A stretch of DNA of 7,695 nt from NCBI GenBank assembly GCA_003219925.1, contig QHQU01000038.1, positions 1-7,695 on the forward strand, given 5' to 3'. Position 1 is the first letter of the stretch. Each line of letters begins with the position of its first letter. Both the position numbers and the translations under genes were made by a program. Origin of the DNA: Verrucomicrobiota bacterium. Its GTDB lineage: Bacteria; Verrucomicrobiota; Verrucomicrobiia; Chthoniobacterales; UBA10450. Below the pieces are notes generated by a model. That model worked only from the letters and a program-made list of their open reading frames with translations. It made no database searches and was not told the origin of the DNA. Below are positions 1 to 5,946 of this stretch, piece by piece.

Positions 1-790
1 TGAAGGTGCGCCCATAACTGATTCCGTGTCCGGCCGGCATCTCACGAATGAGCGCGATGCGCGTTTTCCAGGTCATCGCCGGACGTAGGAGGCTTTGAAA
101 TTCCGGCAACGACGAAATGCCGTAGATCAGCATCCCGGGACGCACGATCTCGAACGGCTCCTCCGCGAAAGCGAGCACGCCGGCTGTTTGCAATGCGTGC
201 GCTTTGTAATCGCCAGGCACCTCGACGCGCAGTTGTTTGATTAATTTACCGAAGTTGTGCAGTTCCTCGCGGGTAAATTGTTCGTCTTCATTGGAAACCG
301 GGAGATGTGTTGAAACACTGTGAACTTTAATGTTCGGCAGAGCGCTCACCTCCTTGAAAACGGCAACTGCTTCCTCCGCCAGCACGCCCATTCGTCCCAT
401 GCCGGTATCGATTTTGAAATTGATAGGGACCTTTTGGCCGGGTCCGATGCGATCGAAATCCCGGGCTTCTTCCAACGTTGAGATCGATGGAATAAATCCG
501 CGCTCCGCGATTGTTCCTCGCTCTCCCGGCAAGGCTGGCCCGAGAATAGTGATTGGATTCTGGACCGCCGCCCGCAACGCAATTGCCTCCTCCAGGTTCG
601 CGACGCCGAAGATGTTCGCCTGGTCCGCGATGGTTTGGGCAACCTTAATCATGCCATGGCCATAGGCGTTCGCTTTGACGACCGCGAGCAGGTCAATATC
701 CGGTCCGAATTTCTCGCGGACAAAGGCTAGGTTATGACGCAATGCGCTGCGATCGATCTCAGCCCAACAGCGGTAATGTTTTTCCATCAT
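1..790 (-). CDS. alr: Alanine racemase, C-terminus cut off by window edge
   Basis: PLP-dependent enzyme that interconverts L- and D-alanine in the cytoplasm to supply D-Ala for peptidoglycan. About 263 residues are present; roughly the last 100 lie beyond position 1. Numbering from the ATG at 790: AVVKANAYGHG (36-46) holds PLP lysine K39 and Y43; KIDTGMGRMG (126-135) holds the lysine that is carbamylated in Geobacillus Alr and R133; STH (160-162); RPG (217-219), whose arginine contacts the pyridine nitrogen; and SYGRTF (258-263), whose Y259 matches the second catalytic base. Spacing agrees well with Geobacillus Alr. One oddity: the usual Asn-Ser that helps bind the PLP phosphate reads Gln-Thr here (201-202). 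Two tandem ATGs (790 and 787) are possible starts; neither has a strong Shine-Dalgarno. The gene begins inside the end of tsaB, so translation is probably coupled. Family assignment is firm. Confidence 0.95.
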   Translation of the reverse strand, partial: MMEKHYRCWAEIDRSALRHNLAFVREKFGPDIDLLAVVKANAYGHGMIKVAQTIADQANIFGVANLEEAIALRAAVQNPITILGPALPGERGTIAERGFIPSISTLEEARDFDRIGPGQKVPINFKIDTGMGRMGVLAEEAVAVFKEVSALPNIKVHSVSTHLPVSNEDEQFTREELHNFGKLIKQLRVEVPGDYKAHALQTAGVLAFAEEPFEIVRPGMLIYGISSLPEFQSLLRPAMTWKTRIALIREMPAGHGISYGRTF

Positions 791-1394
791 TTTGTGCAGT
801 TCGCGGCGTTGTGATATGTGGTTCGCGAAGGTAAATCGGCGCGAGCGGGGCGCGAGCAAGATTCTGCGGAAAGGTTTGAGCCCGCAGACAAAGCAATTTC
901 GCCGAAGGAAACCGCATCTCGACCGCGGTGAACTGTGGCAACTCGTCAGACGTGTAAATCGGAATTGTTGTGATCGACGAGAGGCGATCGTTCATTTCGT
1001 TTTCGGAAAGCAAGTCCGGATCATTCGCTAGCAAACCACCGCTGATTTTCGCGAAGAAAAACGACGCGCGTTTGGCGTCGCCAATAACATAAAACTCTTC
1101 TTCATCCGAGATGGCGCAGAGCGAAGAAATTCCAGCGAGGGCTGCGCCAGTCGTCGCCTGCAAGCCGATGGCCGCGGAAATGGCGATGCGGGTTCCAGTG
1201 TAGGAACCGGGCCCGAGACCAACCACGATCGTTGCCGGGGCACCATGCTTGCGAATGATTTCCTTGAGCGCAGCGAAAAATGGAGCGGAAGTTCGGCGAT
1301 CGTTCGGCCAATCAGTCGCGCTCAAAATTCCTTCTTCGTTGGCCAGCGCGATCGTACCGCGCCGGGTGGACAAGTCGAAGGCGAGCAATTTCAT
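759..1394 (-). CDS. tsaB: TsaB, t6A tRNA-modification scaffold/partner protein
   Basis: Inactive ASKHA-fold partner of TsaD. With TsaD and TsaE it transfers threonylcarbamoyl to A37 of ANN-decoding tRNAs. The 211-residue product is near the family's usual length. It opens with MKLLAFDLST (typical form MxxLAIDTST) and carries the signature GPGSYTGTR at 61-69, a DAKR stretch at 106-109 matching the family's DARR-like motif, and a C-terminal PIYLREPHIT (186-195) like the usual P-x-YLR ending. Its ATG directly abuts the tsaE stop (TGA then ATG, no gap) and its 3' end overlaps the alr start by about 32 nt. No clear Shine-Dalgarno precedes it, so reinitiation after tsaE is likely. tsaD and tsaC are not in the window. 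The N-terminal and GPGS motifs make another identity unlikely. Confidence 0.94.
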   Translation of the reverse strand: MKLLAFDLSTRRGTIALANEEGILSATDWPNDRRTSAPFFAALKEIIRKHGAPATIVVGLGPGSYTGTRIAISAAIGLQATTGAALAGISSLCAISDEEEFYVIGDAKRASFFFAKISGGLLANDPDLLSENEMNDRLSSITTIPIYTSDELPQFTAVEMRFPSAKLLCLRAQTFPQNLARAPLAPIYLREPHITTPRTAQNDGKTLPLLG

Positions 1395-1799
1395 TCAAAA
1401 AAGGATTCGACGCTGATCGTCTGACACGATCTCAAACTTGATCCAGCGCGCTCGCGGCGGAATCGCATCGGCAAACCGGTCGGCCCACTCGATCACGCTC
1501 ACCCCGTCGCCAAAAACAATCTCGTCAAAACCAATCGCCCGCAGCGCTGCCAGACTTTCAATTCGATAAAAATCGAAATGATAGATCGGCAGTCGACTGC
1601 CCTGATATTCGTGCACCAGGGTAAACGTCGGGCTCGTCACCACCGCCGTGGAACCCAAACCCTTCGCTAATCCTTTGACGAATTGGGTTTTGCCCGCGCC
1701 AAGATCTCCGACCAGCGCAACCACGTCTCCGGTCTGGATTTTTTCTGCGAGGCGCTCCCCAACCGCTTTCGTTTCAGCGGCGTTAACGGAAATGAACAT
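1395..1799 (-). CDS. tsaE: TsaE, P-loop ATPase of t6A biosynthesis
   Basis: Small ATPase that binds the TsaB-TsaD complex and resets it between rounds of t6A synthesis on tRNA. From the ATG at 1799 it is 134 residues, normal for the family. Walker A GDLGAGKT lies at 31-38, followed by SPTFTLVHEY (56-65), HFDFYR (74-79) and the late IEWADR stretch (around 104-109). All are typical TsaE blocks. I chose the ATG at 1799 because a weak Shine-Dalgarno-like GAGAAG lies 5 nt upstream and the protein then starts MFISVN, as TsaE proteins do. A GTG at 1805 in the same frame would add two residues. The start lies within the last codons of thiL (17-nt overlap), and the stop abuts tsaB. Gene order thiL-tsaE-tsaB supports the call. 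Confidence 0.95.
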   Translation of the reverse strand: MFISVNAAETKAVGERLAEKIQTGDVVALVGDLGAGKTQFVKGLAKGLGSTAVVTSPTFTLVHEYQGSRLPIYHFDFYRIESLAALRAIGFDEIVFGDGVSVIEWADRFADAIPPRARWIKFEIVSDDQRRILF

Positions 1800-2679
1800 A
1801 GCCACTTCTCAATTCTTGATTCTTGATTTTTGATTTCTGATTTAAGCGGCCAATCCGAGTAAGCGGGAGTCCAGGGAACTTTTTCTGCCATCTTTTTTGC
1901 AGACGTTTGCGCTCGCGCGGCGAGACCGCGAAAAGTAATTCGTAATCCTCGCCTCCCGAAATCGCCTGTTGAATGGTGCAACCACGGGAAAGCGGCAGAG
2001 CACGCTCATCAATGGCAAAGCCAAGTTTGCTCGCGCCCGCCAATCGCGGCAGATCGGTACCAAGACCATCGCTCAGATCCATCATGGCGTGCACTTTGAA
2101 ATTTGCAGTCAACCAGCGCGCTTCGTCGATCCGTGGAAAAAAATTCAGATGTCGCCCCCGAATCGAACCACCCAATTTTCCGGTGACGAAAAGATCATCG
2201 TTCGCTTTTCCGCCGCTGCGCAATACGCACCGGTCCCGTTCGACCCCCCCTGCCACACTAACCACGATCACTGTCGGACCAACGGTCTCACTGGTTTCGC
2301 CGCCAACGATAGCGACATCAAAACGCGCTGCGGCGCGATTGAGACCGCGGTAGAGCTCATCCACCCACGATGCTTTTTTTTTACCAGCGATCGCCAGGGT
2401 AATAAGCGCAAATTCCGGAATTCCTGACATGGCTGCGAAATCGCTCAGTGCGCGCATCATTGCTTTCCAGCCGACGGTGCGGGCGCTTGTTTCCCTGGCA
2501 AAGTGAATCTCCTCAACGACACAATCGGTTTTCAATAGCAACCAATCTTTTGCGCCGTGAAATTTCACCACCGCGCAATCGTCCCCGGCTCCCATTACGA
2601 CCCGCGCATTACGATTAAGCCTGGGGAAAACCTGTGCGAGCAGTTTGTCTTCGCCGAGTTCGCGCAGCGCCCGTGTCAT
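1783..2679 (-). CDS. thiL: Thiamine-monophosphate kinase
   Basis: Phosphorylates thiamine monophosphate with ATP to give the cofactor thiamine diphosphate. The 298-residue product is slightly shorter than typical ThiL (about 310-330). Motifs in order: GAGDDCAVV (30-38, metal/ATP-binding aspartates), LLKTDCVVEEIHF (48-60), ALSDFAAMSG (77-86), GGETS (126-130), MMDLSDGLGTDL (199-210) and SGGEDYELLF (241-250). The start at 2679 makes an ATGA overlap with the CPBP stop and gives the usual N-terminus with an early GEDKLL. The frame is open further upstream, to 2772, but that stretch lies inside the CPBP gene. The C-terminus is odd: after LTRIGRL a heptamer repeat encodes a short polar linker, and the protein then ends in GYVHFR, matching the GYxHF ending of ThiL. 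Those last codons overlap tsaE. Confidence 0.95.
   Translation of the reverse strand: MTRALRELGEDKLLAQVFPRLNRNARVVMGAGDDCAVVKFHGAKDWLLLKTDCVVEEIHFARETSARTVGWKAMMRALSDFAAMSGIPEFALITLAIAGKKKASWVDELYRGLNRAAARFDVAIVGGETSETVGPTVIVVSVAGGVERDRCVLRSGGKANDDLFVTGKLGGSIRGRHLNFFPRIDEARWLTANFKVHAMMDLSDGLGTDLPRLAGASKLGFAIDERALPLSRGCTIQQAISGGEDYELLFAVSPRERKRLQKRWQKKFPGLPLTRIGRLNQKSKIKNQELRSGYVHFR
1812..1844. repeat. Tandem 7-bp repeat inside the thiL 3' end
   Basis: On the plus strand the block reads ATTCTTG, ATTCTTG, ATTTTTG, ATTTCTG and a partial ATTTA: about 4.7 units of ATTYTTG with a few substitutions. It falls in coding sequence just upstream of tsaE, where it encodes the Asn/Gln/Lys/Ser/Ile-rich linker near residues 280-290 of ThiL. 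Its base composition is far more AT-rich than the surrounding genes. Heptamer tandem repeats (STRR type) are known from cyanobacterial genomes; kinship with those is not claimed. Confidence 0.8.
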
Positions 2680-3485
2680 GGCTGCAACGTTTCGGGAAAA
2701 GCGAGCGCTAGGAGAGTGATGGCATTGAAAATGGCGTGCATCGTCATCGAGACCAACAACGATCCGCTCCACTCGTAGGCCAGAGCAAAACAGATTCCGA
2801 GAGCAAAAAGCGGCGCGAAAGACGGCAGGTGCACGTGAACCGCAGCAAAAAGAAGCGCCGAAACGATGAGTCCAATGCTACGACCGAGATAACGCCGCAG
2901 GACCCCGTAAAGAAAGAAACGGAAAATGAATTCCTCGGCCACGGGGGCGATCGCGGTCGCCAGTAAAATGATGATGACGCGTTGCTCCATTGATTGCGAG
3001 CCGCTGAATAACTCGATGATTCCCTGGCGGCTCGAGCCCGACCCAAGGAAGCGCGCCGTCAGCCACTCGGCAAAAATGATGAGGGGATAAGCGAAAATCA
3101 GGAGGACAAGCCCAGTGAGAAAGGCTCTGGTAAAACTGAGCCGGGCCAGACCGGTTAGCTCGCTGAGGTTGAAGCGGCGCAGTTTCAAGAACGCGGCAAC
3201 AAATAGAACCATTCCGATCGCAACAACAGCGTTAAGGATAAGATCGAGCGTGCGCAACCGAACGATTTGCGCCGAACTCGCGCCCAGACTGCTGAATGCG
3301 AAAACGGCAATAAGAAAAACGGCCAGCGCTACTTCAGCAGCACCAAAGCCGCGATCGGTGTTGGTTGGGTCGCGGTCGCGACGGTTAATCTGGCGCAGCA
3401 GCGCAACATAAATGTAAACGCTCGCGATCAGGAAAAGCGCGTTCGCGATCGAACCAACTGCGCTGAGAAAATCCTCGCCGCCCAT
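2676..3485 (-). CDS. CPBP-family intramembrane glutamic protease (Rce1/abi-like)
   Basis: Polytopic membrane protein of the CPBP (CAAX protease/bacteriocin-processing) family, 269 residues. Its three conserved motifs sit late in the protein: EEFIFR (184-189, catalytic Glu pair and Arg), FAAVH (213-217) and HAIFN (250-254, the HxxxN motif). Hydrophobic stretches lie near 10-30, 50-68, 80-100, 120-142, 169-182, 203-217, 224-238 and 243-263, so about seven or eight membrane helices. It starts 6 nt after the sppA stop and overlaps thiL by 4 nt (ATGA), so it is an operon member. The natural substrate cannot be read from sequence. Bacterial relatives range from bacteriocin self-immunity proteins to housekeeping proteases. 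Sitting next to the membrane peptidase SppA suggests, by inference only, a role in membrane-protein or peptide turnover. Confidence 0.9.
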   Translation of the reverse strand: MGGEDFLSAVGSIANALFLIASVYIYVALLRQINRRDRDPTNTDRGFGAAEVALAVFLIAVFAFSSLGASSAQIVRLRTLDLILNAVVAIGMVLFVAAFLKLRRFNLSELTGLARLSFTRAFLTGLVLLIFAYPLIIFAEWLTARFLGSGSSRQGIIELFSGSQSMEQRVIIILLATAIAPVAEEFIFRFFLYGVLRRYLGRSIGLIVSALLFAAVHVHLPSFAPLFALGICFALAYEWSGSLLVSMTMHAIFNAITLLALAFPETLQP

Positions 3486-3491
3486 GCCGGG

Positions 3492-4499
3492 CTACGGTGC
3501 GTAGTAGCTCGGGAGAAAATAGGCGCGACCGCTCTCGAGCTGCGGAAGGAATTGTTTGGGCAGCTCGATTTGCAGCTTCGATTGGTTTGTTTCGCCCAGT
3601 GCCCGGAAGAAACGACCGAGACTGAATGGCGCCGCATACCTCACCACCGCCGCCTCGGGCGCACCACTCAACTGTTTCGCCTTGGCATAGGCGTCTTCGA
3701 TCTGGCCGACGCCATCAATCAATTTATTTTCCAGCGCTTCTTTTCCCGAAAAGATGCGGCCATCCGCGATGGAATTGCGCAACCCATCGGCCGGCAGATT
3801 GCGCTCTTTTGCCACAATGCCGAGAAATTTATCGTACGTTTTCATGACAAAATTCTGCACAAATTCGCGCTCCTCCGGCGTCATCGGGCGGGCGCCATTG
3901 AGCAGGTCCTTAAACTTTCCACTTTTGAAAACGACGGAGGCGAGTCCCACCTTGTTGAAAAGCTGTTCGTAATTGAGGGTTTGAATGATCACACCAATGC
4001 TGCCGGTGATCGTCGTCTCGTTAGCCATGAGATATTTGCCGCCGCAGGAGACATAGTAGCCACCAGACGCGGCCAGCGAATCCATGTATACTACCACAGG
4101 TTTCCGCGCCCGCGTTTTGACCACGGCGTTGTAAATCATATCCGAGGCGGTTACTTCACCGCCGGGCGAATCGACTTCCAAAACAACACCCTTGACCCGA
4201 TCGTCATCGCGCGCCTGCTGCAAAGCCATGCGCAGATCATCCACCATGTTGTCGCTGGCGGCTCCGGGAATGGAGCTACTAATCAAACCGCGCATGACAA
4301 TGATCACAATACGATCGGAGACGCCGCGTCCGCCACGTTGCACCACTATTTCGCGGAATTTTGCCAGCGGCTCTTCGCGGGCGACGCCCGTACTGACGCG
4401 GCCGAGGAGAGCAATAGCCAGGAAAACGTTAATAATCACGCTTGCGCAAAGCGCCAGGAACAGGAAGAGCGTGAGACAGCCGAGTTTGCGATTTGCCAT
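3492..4499 (-). CDS. sppA: Signal peptide peptidase SppA, S49 family (short form)
   Basis: Membrane-anchored serine protease with a Ser-Lys dyad that degrades cleaved signal peptides and other membrane peptides on the outer face of the cytoplasmic membrane. The product has 335 residues, the one-domain form like Bacillus SppA rather than the about 600-residue E. coli form. An N-terminal anchor covers about 8-33. The conserved DSPGG lies at 110-114, catalytic S145 in LAASGGYY, GSIGV at 166-170, and the general-base lysine is probably K197 in SGKFKDL. The Ser-Lys distance (52) equals that of B. subtilis S147/K199. I chose the ATG at 4499 because the positively charged MANRK and the anchor follow directly. 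The frame stays open to an ATG at 4622, but those 41 residues are polar and would spoil the anchor. It is the first gene of the leftward operon, so a promoter should lie in 4500-4900. Confidence 0.95.
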   Translation of the reverse strand: MANRKLGCLTLFLFLALCASVIINVFLAIALLGRVSTGVAREEPLAKFREIVVQRGGRGVSDRIVIIVMRGLISSSIPGAASDNMVDDLRMALQQARDDDRVKGVVLEVDSPGGEVTASDMIYNAVVKTRARKPVVVYMDSLAASGGYYVSCGGKYLMANETTITGSIGVIIQTLNYEQLFNKVGLASVVFKSGKFKDLLNGARPMTPEEREFVQNFVMKTYDKFLGIVAKERNLPADGLRNSIADGRIFSGKEALENKLIDGVGQIEDAYAKAKQLSGAPEAAVVRYAAPFSLGRFFRALGETNQSKLQIELPKQFLPQLESGRAYFLPSYYAP

Positions 4500-4743
4500 G
4501 ACCCGCCGTGAAACTGGAGGAAAAGTGCGTTCCGAACAAGCGCTTTTCGCGTAACACAGCCATTCTTGACGGTGAGGCCGGCGGGCATCTTCCCTGTCGA
4601 TCCCAAGCGATACAGGGACCAAGCGAGGTATGGGTCTAACGAAGTCTTCGACCTCAAACCAACCAGTGCGAGAGGGTAACGATATTTTGCCGGCTCAACA
4701 CGCCAAAAGACTTGAACATTGGAAAAGTCGCAGAACACTGCCC

Positions 4744-4759
4744 ACAAGCTCGAGCTTGT
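4744..4759. repeat. Perfect 16-bp palindrome (possible operator)
   Basis: ACAAGCTCGAGCTTGT equals its own reverse complement over all 16 bases. With no spacer it makes a poor RNA hairpin but a good site for a dimeric DNA-binding protein. It lies 245 bp upstream of the sppA start and 358 bp upstream of the small ORF at 5117. What binds it, if anything, is unknown. Confidence 0.45.
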
Positions 4760-4805
4760 TCGTAGCTCCCTGAAAATTCGCGAACCGTCTTGGACTGCGC
4801 CCCGA

Positions 4806-4828
4806 TCCTTTTACTTCAACCAAAAGGA
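4806..4828. repeat. 7-bp inverted repeat with 9-nt loop
   Basis: TCCTTTT (4806-4812) and AAAAGGA (4822-4828) pair fully around a 9-nt loop. The stem is AU-rich and weak, without a T-run directly after it on either strand, so a terminator is doubtful. Confidence 0.35.
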
Positions 4829-4949
4829 GCGTTGCTGAGGCGTCAAGGAGAGCGCGTGCGCTTCCCCAAACCTGAGTCGTGCCCCATGTGGAATCGACGC
4901 TGCGCCCAAGGCGCTAATGTAATCGGGCATCATCTCCATTTGTTCTAGA

Positions 4950-4991
4950 TTTACGCGATATACCATATATATTAGATATATCATATCTTGT
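4950..4991. promoter_or_regulatory. AT-rich block with imperfect dyad symmetry; possible promoter
   Basis: The stretch is almost pure A/T in a moderately GC-rich setting. It contains TATATT at 4968-4973, five of six matches to a -10 hexamer, and the perfect small palindrome GATATATC at 4975-4982. The larger element 4957-4987 begins with GATATA and ends with ATATC, giving imperfect dyad symmetry. No convincing -35 box at the right distance was found. It lies about 130 bp before the start at 5117 and may serve that gene, the leftward operon, or both. Confidence 0.3.
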
Positions 4992-5116
4992 ATGTTTGTT
5001 AGAGATTTGGCGGGAGCAACACGATGCCACCTAAGGACTTTTAGATGAGGGGATTGCGTTTAAAACGCCCTTCAGTGCCGGCCCGGACTGGCTTGGAAGC
5101 TGCTTAGAAACGAATC

Positions 5117-5338
5117 ATGAACGGCAACGGATCGTTAACCATAAGCGAGACAGCGACCAAGCGCGTCCGCAAAACTAAAGCGAACGCACGCAAGCCCAAA
5201 GGACGTTCGCGCAACGGCTCAACGAAATCTGCTGCCGCTTCTCCCGATCTTCCGGCCGCTGGCACCCTCGCCCGCACCAAAGCATTGCTTCTTGCAGCGC
5301 TTCGGGTTTGGGAGTTAAAACATCGCGTCGGAGATTAA
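5117..5338 (+). CDS. Small, highly basic hypothetical protein (73 aa)
   Basis: I do not recognise this protein. It has 73 residues with 16 Lys/Arg against 4 Asp/Glu. Residues 13-40 are a low-complexity Lys/Arg/Ala/Ser/Asn segment resembling nucleic-acid-binding histone-like tails. A Pro-containing hinge follows (43-48), then a predicted amphipathic helix (about 50-70) with LARTKALLLAALRVWELK. The ATG at 5117 has no clear Shine-Dalgarno; a GGAAG is about 15 nt too far upstream. Its TAA shares bases with the stop of the convergent gene on the other strand. Nucleic-acid binding is inference from composition only. It could also be a spurious ORF, though its length, composition and the exact stop-to-stop meeting favour a real gene modestly. 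Confidence 0.45.
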   Translation: MNGNGSLTISETATKRVRKTKANARKPKGRSRNGSTKSAAASPDLPAAGTLARTKALLLAALRVWELKHRVGD

Positions 5339-5781
5339 CCCTCGTTTCGCGGCTCTACTTTCACGTAAATCTCCGGCGGCGCGCTTTTGAAATACTTAAA
5401 TAACGCCGGGCAAAGCCACCCTTCCTGGTTGAATTCGGGGCTGTAATACCAGTTTCCGCCAGACTCGGCACGACGCCATTCCAGTTTAAAATTTGCGCCA
5501 GGAAATTGTGTGCCACTAAAAATGGCACGAAAGCCGTGTTGCGCGTCCGGGATACTCGCCGTCGCCTTATCAATCAGTGTATCAATTCCCGCGATGAATG
5601 GTTCCTTGCTCAGCCCAACCGCTGCATCATCGAACACCCACAAGCCTTCGTACTTGTAAGGCACAATCACCATTAGCGAGTTCATTGCATCGTTTTCTTT
5701 TCGATTTTCCGTGCGCAACAAGGCAAAGGCAACAGCCAGCCCAATCCCTGCAAGTCCGATTGCAAACATGATCGATTTCAT
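5335..5781 (-). CDS. DUF6717-type protein with N-terminal membrane segment
   Basis: A 148-residue protein of unknown function. Residues 3-22 form one hydrophobic segment (MKSIMFAIGLAGIGLAVAF), either a signal peptide or an anchor, so the rest probably faces the periplasm. The globular part carries GLWVFDDAAVGLSKEPF (46-62), FSGTQFPG (88-95), GNWYY (108-112) and EGWLCPALFKYF (119-130). These blocks fit the family I recall as DUF6717; the family name is from memory and should be tested. The ATG at 5781 is chosen because it gives the basic-then-hydrophobic N-terminus. An internal Met at 33 would yield a cytoplasmic form without the anchor. It stands alone on the minus strand, convergent with the small basic gene and divergent from the tRNA, so it has its own promoter somewhere in 5782-5842 or beyond. 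Confidence 0.75.
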   Translation of the reverse strand: MKSIMFAIGLAGIGLAVAFALLRTENRKENDAMNSLMVIVPYKYEGLWVFDDAAVGLSKEPFIAGIDTLIDKATASIPDAQHGFRAIFSGTQFPGANFKLEWRRAESGGNWYYSPEFNQEGWLCPALFKYFKSAPPEIYVKVEPRNEG

Positions 5782-5842
5782 CGCACGCTGCCCGGGGAAA
5801 CTTGCACGTCATACTCGCTGGCGGCAACTTCGCTGCGCAACT

Positions 5843-5916
5843 GCGCCCGTAGCTCAGCCGGATAGAGCAACGGATTTCTAATCCGTAGGTCGAGTGTTCG
5901 AGTCACTCCGGGCGCG
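5843..5916 (+). tRNA. tRNA-Arg (anticodon UCU)
   Basis: A full cloverleaf of 74 nt. The acceptor stem is GCGCCCG with CGGGCGC (7 bp, all paired), the D-arm is GCTC/GAGC, the anticodon stem is ACGGA/TCCGT around loop TTTCTAA, and the T-arm is GAGTG/CACTC around TTCGAGT. The loop places TCT at 34-36, so it reads AGA (and AGG by wobble) arginine codons. As an ANN-decoding tRNA but with a UCU anticodon, its A36-type status does not apply: position 36 is U and position 37 is A, the place where t6A made by TsaB/TsaE would be added in tRNAs reading ANN codons, including AGA. The discriminator is G and CCA is not encoded. Confidence 0.97.
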
Positions 5917-5946
5917 CAGCTCCGTTCTGGGGCACGATTCAGAAGA

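Larger units (their letters stand above)
4500..5116. other. Structured intergenic region, no convincing gene
   Basis: A 617-bp gap between the divergent sppA and small basic ORF starts. I see no conserved protein-coding stretch in either strand and no recognisable tRNA, tmRNA, SRP or RNase P RNA. It contains several inverted repeats: GAAAA/TTTTC plus GCG/CGC arms at 4520-4548, CCCTGT/ACAGGG at 4592-4617, a palindrome at 4744-4759, TCCTTTT/AAAAGGA at 4806-4828, AGCG/CGCT at 4851-4862, GCGCC/GGCGC at 4902-4914, and GCGTTT/AAACGC at 5056-5068. An AT-rich block lies near 4950-4991. The likely content is promoters in both directions, regulatory sites and possibly a degraded dispersed repeat. Confidence 0.6.

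Noticed and set aside
1969..2427. Plus-strand frame opposite thiL
   Set aside because: Antisense shadow of a clear thiL gene, with no recognisable protein features.
2680..2772. N-terminal extension of thiL to 2772
   Set aside because: It lies wholly within the CPBP coding region, and the ATGA overlap start at 2679 gives the normal ThiL N-terminus.
3267..4511. Long plus-strand reading frame of 414 codons opposite sppA and the CPBP gene
   Set aside because: The opposite strand encodes SppA and a CPBP protease with all catalytic motifs. The plus-strand frame shows no domain pattern and is an antisense shadow.
4500..4622. N-terminal extension of sppA to an ATG at 4622
   Set aside because: The added 41 residues are polar and basic, unlike SppA, and would bury the signal anchor. 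The ATG at 4499 gives the family-typical N-terminus.
5802..5830. TTGCAC plus CAACTT as a promoter for the tRNA
   Set aside because: The -35 is fair and the 17-bp spacing is right, but the -10 matches only two of six consensus bases.
5843..5946. tRNA-Arg as an integration site of a mobile element
   Set aside because: No integrase gene and no direct repeat of the tRNA 3' end could be seen in the window.
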